12,102 nucleotides of DNA. Source: JBDNFP01 sp041689775. Its GTDB lineage: Bacteria; Bacteroidota; Bacteroidia; Cytophagales; Spirosomataceae. The DNA is taken from the NCBI GenBank assembly GCA_041689775.1, contig JBDNFP010000047.1:1-12102 (forward strand), read 5' to 3'. The position numbers and the translations under genes were made by a program. Positions 8,232-12,102 of the stretch are shown piece by piece; positions within the stretch are counted from its first letter, which is position 1; each line of letters begins with the position of its first letter. The notes beneath the pieces are model-generated. The model saw only the letters and a list, made by a program, of their open reading frames with translations, did no database searches and was not told the origin of the DNA.

Positions 8232-8366
8232 ATGTTTGTGAGCTATCGGCCCCGACCCATGGTCAGCGGCCAGTTGATTAATTTTTCTTGCGGTAAAGAC
8301 ACCGAACATTCTTAGATAGTGCCAACTACTTATTTACAATTGAGTAGAGACAGCACTAACTAGTCG

Positions 8367-8374
8367 CAAAGCTA
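8367..8374 (-). promoter_or_regulatory. Possible -7 element for the DUF4286 gene
   Basis: TAGCTTTG on the minus strand matches TAnnTTTG exactly. The -33 region is poor (TTTA at 8400-8397, 22 bases upstream). It would give a leader of about 130 bases to the ATG at 8231, or about 50 bases to the alternative ATG at 8309. Confidence 0.3.
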
Positions 8375-8434
8375 CTGATTTTGAAGGATAAGCTATTAAA
8401 CACGTACCAACAGTCCCCGAAAGCCAACGCCCTA

Positions 8435-8466
8435 TTTGTACAACCCCTAATTCGGGAGTACCTTTG
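8435..8466 (+). promoter_or_regulatory. Consensus Bacteroidota promoter
   Basis: TTTG (8435-8438), a 20-base spacer, then TACCTTTG (8459-8466) match the Bacteroidota primary-sigma consensus TTTG-N19-21-TAnnTTTG at every defined base. Transcription would start near 8472, giving a leader of about 33 bases before the ATG at 8505. An in-frame GTG at 8466 would overlap the -7 element and so is not the start. Confidence 0.8.
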
Positions 8467-8504
8467 TGTGCTTACAACCATTCACTAGAAAATACGACAA
8501 AATT

Positions 8505-8924
8505 ATGAACGCTCTTGTACATGCCCACTCCGGATTGCGCTACCTGGTGTTGGGATTATTGATTGCTGCCATCGGACTTGCGTACAGCAACTGGCAGAAA
8601 AACGAACCGGCAGACAGCAAAATTTATTCTTACGCGCTTATTTCCTGCCATATTCAATTACTGATCGGACTTATTCTTTACTTCATAAGCCCCAAGGTTA
8701 ATTTCAGCATGCTGGACGATAAGCTTTATCGTTTTTATACCGTCGAGCACGCTCTGACGATGGTTGTCGCGATTATACTCATCACAGTAGGGCGCGTGCG
8801 CTCACGCAAAGTTGAGGGTGCCGCTAAACACCGTACTATTCTGTACTTCTACGCCCTGGGCTTGATCTTGATTCTGGTCTCTATTCCCTGGCCATTCCGT
8901 AACCTTGGAGCTGGCTGGTTCTGA
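8505..8924 (+). CDS. Four-helix integral membrane protein, possible b-type cytochrome
   Basis: This 139-residue protein has four hydrophobic helices at about 11-28, 41-62, 80-96 and 110-128. Charged loops separate them, and the C-terminus ends PWPFRNLGAGWF. Histidines lie on or beside each helix: His6/His8 (HAHSGLRY), His49 (SCHIQLLIG), His82 (VEHALTMVV) and His109 (KHRTILYFY). This layout could hold one or two bis-His haems, and I recall similar Bacteroidota proteins carrying a cytochrome B label, but haem binding is an inference. It has a strong promoter and lies 70 bp before the PQQ dehydrogenase on the same strand, so it may pass electrons to or from it. The ATG at 8505 was chosen because the longer frame runs into the -7 element. 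Alternatively it is a structural membrane protein unrelated to haem. Confidence 0.75.
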   Translation: MNALVHAHSGLRYLVLGLLIAAIGLAYSNWQKNEPADSKIYSYALISCHIQLLIGLILYFISPKVNFSMLDDKLYRFYTVEHALTMVVAIILITVGRVRSRKVEGAAKHRTILYFYALGLILILVSIPWPFRNLGAGWF

Positions 8925-8942
8925 GCATAGACTTATCACAAG

Positions 8943-8950
8943 TAATTTTG
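8943..8950 (+). promoter_or_regulatory. Possible -7 element for the PQQ dehydrogenase gene
   Basis: TAATTTTG fits TAnnTTTG and would place transcription start near 8957, about 38 bases before the ATG at 8995. The -33 position (8919-8922, ttct, inside the end of the preceding gene) is weak. A second near match, TACCTTTA, lies at 8961-8968. The gene may also be read through from the 8505 gene. Confidence 0.35.
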
Positions 8951-8994
8951 GTGGTAGTAGTACCTTTAAGTAGGGTATTGCTACCACTTGTTTT

Positions 8995-11112
8995 ATGAAA
9001 ATCAGATTATTTCTTCTCGGAGCCGCGCTACTTTGCGGAGCAGTCCTGTTAGTAAACTTTACGTTAAACCCAACCCAAGGCACCTCCGAGTGGCGCGAGT
9101 ATCTGGGCGGTCCCGACCGGGCGCACTTTTCGCCTCTGAAAGAAATAACCACGGAGAACGTTAAGAACCTGCGGGTAGCCTGGGAATTTCACACCGGCGA
9201 CACCTCCGGGCAAATGCAATGCAATCCTATTATTGTGGATGGCGTACTCTACGCCCCCACGGCATCGGTGCAGATCATAGCGCTGGATGCCGCTACGGGG
9301 AAGCAGATCTGGCGCTTTGCCGACTCCCGCGACCCGCAATGGTATAACACCAGCCGGGGGGTAACCTACTGGGCCGACGGCGACGATACGCGTATCTTGT
9401 TTACGGCCGGGCCGTGGCTGTACGCGCTGGATGCAAAAACAGGACAAATGATTGAGTCTTTTGGCGAGGACGGGCGCGTAAGCCTGCGGTTGGGACTACC
9501 CGAAGAAGCTCAAAATAAATTTATCTGCTCCAATACTCCTGGAACTATTTATAAAGACTTAATCGTGATGCCGGTACGGCTTTCCGAGGGGCCCGATGCC
9601 GCACCCGGCCACGTGCGGGCTTTCAACGTCCGCACCGGAACATTGGCCTGGACCTTCCGGACTATACCCCACCCCGGTGAAGCGGGCTACGAAACTTGGG
9701 GCAAGGACAACTGGAAAAATACCGACGTAGGGGCCGCCAACAATTGGGCGGGCATGGCCATCGACCGTGGTCGGGGCATTATCTACGTACCGACTGGCTC
9801 GGCGGGTTATGATTTTTACGGGGGAAATCGTCCCGGTACTAACCTCTACGCTAATTGTCTACTGGCGTTGGATGCCGCCACGGGTAAAAGAAAATGGCAT
9901 TTTCAGTTTGTGCACCACGACGTCTGGGACCGCGACTTACCCGCTCCTCCGGTGTTGGTGCAAGTAAAACGCAACGGAAAGCTCATCGACGCCGTGGCCC
10001 AAATCACGAAGTCAGGTTTTGTGTTTGTGTTTGATCGCGTCACGGGTAAATCGCTGTTTCCGATCAAAGAAGTAACCGTACCTACCAACGCTCTACCGGG
10101 CGAGAAGCCCTCCCCTACCCAACCCGTACCGCTGAAACCCGCTCCTTTTTCGCGGCAGACCATCACTGAAAACGACCTTAGCCCCTACGCTGAAAACAAG
10201 GAAGAACTGGTAGCAAAGCTAAAAACGCTCCGCCATAAAAATCAATTTGAACTACCTAGCGAGGAAGGTACCTTGATTTTCCCCGGCTTTGATGGCGGCG
10301 GCGAGTGGGGCGGACAGGCCTTCGACGCCGAAACGGGTCTGTTCTACATCAACTCCAACGAGATGGCCTGGGTGATGAAGATGCTACCTACCCCCAAAGC
10401 CGACCAACTGGCGGGTCTTACGCCGGGACAAAAAGCATACAGTATCAACTGCGCAACCTGCCACGGCGCCGAGCGGAAAGGAAATCCACAAAGTGGCTAC
10501 CCTGCATTGAACGATATCAGCGACCGACGCGGGCGGACCTATGTTAAGCTAATGGTAAAAAACGGAAAAGGGATGATGCCGGGATTTTCTTACCTCAAAG
10601 ACGATGAGCGGGACGCCCTTTTGGCATTTTTATTTAACGAGGAAAAGCAGGAAGCCGGGGCTGCCGTAGCTACGACTACCTTCCCACTACCCTATAAAAT
10701 GGATGGCTACAACAAATTTTTGGATAGCAAAGGCTACCCGGCTATCAGTCCACCCTGGGGGCAACTCTCGGCCCTTAACCTCCACACCGGAGAGTACGAA
10801 TGGCAAATACCTCTGGGTGAATTCAAAGAACTATCGGCCAAGGGCATTCCACCCACCGGAACCGAAAACTACGGCGGCCCCGTGGTGACGGCCGGGGGCG
10901 TGCTCTTCATAGCGGCTACCAAAGACGGTATGTTTCGGGCCTTTGACAAACGTACGGGGAAACTACTGTACGAAACCCAACTACCCGCCGGGGGCTTTGC
11001 TACCCCCTCGGTCTACGAAGCCAATGGCAAACAGTACATGGTCATTGCCTGCGGTGGTACTAAATTGGGAACGAAGAAGGGGGATAGTTTTGTGGCGTTT
11101 GCATTGCCTTAA
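8995..11112 (+). CDS. PQQ-dependent dehydrogenase with inserted cytochrome c domain (glucose dehydrogenase-like quinoprotein)
   Basis: The 705-residue protein is predicted to oxidise a sugar or alcohol in the periplasm using pyrroloquinoline quinone. An N-terminal hydrophobic segment (about 4-22) is a Sec signal or anchor; Cys14 lacks a proper lipobox. The propeller carries repeated strand motifs such as ALDAATGKQIW (96-106), ALDAKTG (144-150) and ALDAATGKRKW (291-301). The signature HHDVWDRDLPAPP (307-319) corresponds to the region bearing the catalytic Asp in membrane glucose dehydrogenases, and ITKSGFVFVFDR (337-348) carries the equivalent of the PQQ-contacting Lys. Between blades, at about 473-550, is a cytochrome c domain with CATCH (486-490) binding haem covalently and GKGMMPGF supplying the likely axial Met528. 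Propeller motifs resume at about 585 and finish at FVAFALP, so the gene is complete. Unlike E. coli Gcd it has no multi-helix membrane domain. The substrate is not determinable, and no PQQ synthesis genes are in view. Confidence 0.92.
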   Translation: MKIRLFLLGAALLCGAVLLVNFTLNPTQGTSEWREYLGGPDRAHFSPLKEITTENVKNLRVAWEFHTGDTSGQMQCNPIIVDGVLYAPTASVQIIALDAATGKQIWRFADSRDPQWYNTSRGVTYWADGDDTRILFTAGPWLYALDAKTGQMIESFGEDGRVSLRLGLPEEAQNKFICSNTPGTIYKDLIVMPVRLSEGPDAAPGHVRAFNVRTGTLAWTFRTIPHPGEAGYETWGKDNWKNTDVGAANNWAGMAIDRGRGIIYVPTGSAGYDFYGGNRPGTNLYANCLLALDAATGKRKWHFQFVHHDVWDRDLPAPPVLVQVKRNGKLIDAVAQITKSGFVFVFDRVTGKSLFPIKEVTVPTNALPGEKPSPTQPVPLKPAPFSRQTITENDLSPYAENKEELVAKLKTLRHKNQFELPSEEGTLIFPGFDGGGEWGGQAFDAETGLFYINSNEMAWVMKMLPTPKADQLAGLTPGQKAYSINCATCHGAERKGNPQSGYPALNDISDRRGRTYVKLMVKNGKGMMPGFSYLKDDERDALLAFLFNEEKQEAGAAVATTTFPLPYKMDGYNKFLDSKGYPAISPPWGQLSALNLHTGEYEWQIPLGEFKELSAKGIPPTGTENYGGPVVTAGGVLFIAATKDGMFRAFDKRTGKLLYETQLPAGGFATPSVYEANGKQYMVIACGGTKLGTKKGDSFVAFALP

Positions 11113-11141
11113 AGTACCTACGCCAGTCGAAGACGGGCTCT

Positions 11142-11868
11142 ATGTATAGCCAACAGATAGAATCTGGCGACGAAATCGAGGAAATCCAGCGCATTGGCCC
11201 CGACACGGGCAAGAAGCTGTCCAGCGAAAAGAAAATCGCCATTTTTCCCGCTAACCTCTTCGTCACGGGCCGCTACATCAACTCCGGCGTCAAGACGCTG
11301 GACCGCGTCAAATCCTGCACGAACTGCGGCTGGACGTGTTCGACGTGCTGGTGGGCGTCAACCTGCTGTGCGAGGGACTCGACCTACCCGAGGTTTCGCT
11401 CGTGGCCATCATGGACGCCGACAAGGAGGACTTCCTGCGCGACATCCGCTCGCCGATCCAAACGATTGGCCGCACCGCCCGCAACGAAAACGGCAAAGTA
11501 CTAATGTACGTCGACCGCATCACTGGAGCAACGCCATCGACGAAACCAATCGCCGCCGCGCCATCCAAACGGCCTACAACGAAGCACATGGCATCACGCC
11601 GCGCACCATCCTGAAATCGCGCGAAGCCATCCTGGGTCAAAACTCTATCGCCGACTCCAAAGTCAAGAAGATGTACGTCGAACCCGACGAAATCCGCATC
11701 GCCGCCGATCCTTTGGTGCGGTACATGGGCAAGGGCGAACTCCAAATACTCGTCATCGAAACCCAACGCAAAATGGAAGCCGCCGCCAAGGACCTGGATT
11801 TCCTGGAAGCCGCTAGGTACCGCGATGATTTGGTGCAGTTGAAGGCGGAGAAAGTTGCAGGTCAGTAG
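11142..11868 (+). pseudogene. uvrB: uvrB remnant (excinuclease ABC subunit B), deleted and frameshifted
   Basis: Three frames carry consecutive pieces of UvrB. Frame one (about 11142-11309) reads GDEIEEIQRIGPDTGKK, then KIAIFPANLFVTGR, then jumps directly to YINSGVKTLDRV, which in intact UvrB (YIHSEVKTLDRV) lies about 200 or more residues further on. A one-base loss near 11310 shifts to frame two, which reads ILHELRLDVFDVLVGVNLL, EGLDLPEVSLVAIMDADK and QTIGRTARNENGKVLMYVDRITG up to 11527. A further loss of about 7 bases shifts to frame three, which reads NAIDETNRRRAIQTAYNEAH and onward through the C-terminal UVR (UvrC-binding) domain to a TAG at 11866-11868. The first ~210 residues, with the Walker A motif, are absent. 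Conserved helicase positions have drifted (LREGLDLP to LCEGLDLP; GRAARN to GRTARN). It cannot make a working UvrB; a functional copy is expected elsewhere in the genome. Confidence 0.9.
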
Positions 11869-11965
11869 TTTTTGGAGAACTTTTGCTTATTTTTTGTTGA
11901 TGGGCTGGTGCTGATTTACTGTCGGGACGCTGTCGCTTCACGCCTGTGACACGGGGAAAGTGTTA
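11869..11965. other. Spacer between the uvrB remnant and the IS end
   Basis: About 100 bp without a coding region. It contains a short direct repeat ctgtcg (11919-11924 and 11930-11935) and T-rich runs near 11868-11896, but no stem strong enough to call a terminator. Confidence 0.4.
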
Positions 11966-12102
11966 GAAGCTGTTTAAGTTATTTTTTGGGCTAGTCTTTT
12001 GATGTTTCCGATGATTATAAAAGCGTTTGCGTGTTCTGCCTTTCTCTGGTAATCCCTTGAACATCTGCGGTTAGCGAGCGTCCAGCCGATTGTCCCCTCG
12101 AC
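11966..12102 (-). mobile_element. End of an IS5-like insertion sequence, truncated by the window
   Basis: The transposase C-terminus (11974-12102, minus) stops only a few bases from what looks like the IS terminus. The likely terminal inverted repeat begins gaagctgtttaagtt at 11966-11980, preceded by tta (11963-11965), which would fit a 3-bp TNA target duplication of IS5-family members. The other end is outside the window, so the exact boundary and target duplication are inferred. Confidence 0.55.
11974..12102 (-). CDS. IS5-like transposase, C-terminal fragment (runs off window)
   Basis: The last 42 codons of a minus-strand frame read VEGTIGWTLANRRCSRDYQ..., then HANAFIIIGNIKRLAQKIT and a TAA at 11974-11976. 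This resembles the end of IS5-family DDE transposases, where VERT..W and RR..RDY surround the catalytic Glu (the Y-2-R-3-E-6-K signature) and a final A-F-I-x-I-A-x-I-R-R-L helix closes the protein. Here the usual Arg after the Glu is Gly (VEGT). The rest of the gene lies beyond position 12102, so completeness and activity cannot be judged. It points away from the window edge toward the uvrB remnant. Confidence 0.75.
   Translation of the reverse strand, partial: VEGTIGWTLANRRCSRDYQRKAEHANAFIIIGNIKRLAQKIT

Noticed and set aside
8232..8309. 26-residue N-terminal extension of the DUF4286 protein
   Set aside because: The extension has no family resemblance, and the ATG at 8231 gives the standard DUF4286 beginning.
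8950..8988. Short stem gtggtag/ctaccac between the membrane protein gene and the dehydrogenase gene
   Set aside because: Only 7 bp with a 23-base loop and no proper T-run; too weak to call a terminator or attenuator.
9064..9447. 127-codon minus-strand frame opposite the start of the PQQ dehydrogenase
   Set aside because: Antisense to a conserved exported enzyme; a GC-driven shadow frame.
11194..11527. Arg/Ser/Ala-rich N-terminal half of the long frame starting at 11194
   Set aside because: The translation is the wrong-frame reading of uvrB sequence; only the part after 11527 is the true UvrB frame.
11919..11960. Possible REP-like or CRISPR-like repeat (ctgtcg copies)
   Set aside because: Only two 6-base copies with no regular spacing or extended palindrome.

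Overview
This window looks like chromosomal DNA from a Bacteroidota bacterium, most likely order Cytophagales (Spirosoma/Dyadobacter-like); the family level is an inference. The evidence is: promoters of the Bacteroidota type (best example TTTG-N20-TACCTTTG before the gene at 8505), almost no Shine-Dalgarno sequences, a DUF4286 gene, and protein sequences (AHCY, HPF, RND permease, MscS) that read like Cytophagales orthologues. Most of the window is ordinary housekeeping and envelope content. The right-hand 1 kb is accessory and degraded.

Layout. A MscS-type channel gene (34-927, +) converges on S-adenosylhomocysteine hydrolase (1208-2524, -), with a perfect 21-bp hairpin terminator between them that can serve both strands. 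A two-gene RND efflux operon follows on the minus strand: the adaptor (5963-7042) is transcribed first, then the inner-membrane pump (2817-5930). No outer-membrane factor or regulator is adjacent. Next are a short hibernation-promoting factor (7334-7702, -) with its own strong terminator, and a DUF4286 protein (7929-8231, -). From 8435 the strand switches. A textbook Bacteroidota promoter drives a small four-helix membrane protein with one histidine on or next to each helix (8505-8924, +), and 70 bp later comes a large exported PQQ-dependent dehydrogenase with a cytochrome c domain inserted in its propeller (8995-11112, +). These two may form a periplasmic sugar/alcohol oxidation and electron-transfer pair.

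Degraded end. Just after the dehydrogenase lies a uvrB remnant (11142-11868). It has lost its N-terminal ATP-binding region and about 200 residues of its middle, and it carries two frameshifts, yet the C-terminal UVR domain is still readable. About 100 bp further is the end of an IS5-like insertion sequence, whose transposase C-terminus runs off the window on the minus strand.

I found no CRISPR array, tRNA, rRNA or clearly new multi-gene system. The points most worth a second look are the quinoprotein/membrane-protein pair, the uvrB relic beside the IS, and a 17-bp inverted repeat flanking the first terminator. Several genes have in-frame extensions upstream of the likely start; the starts given here were chosen from family length and promoter position.
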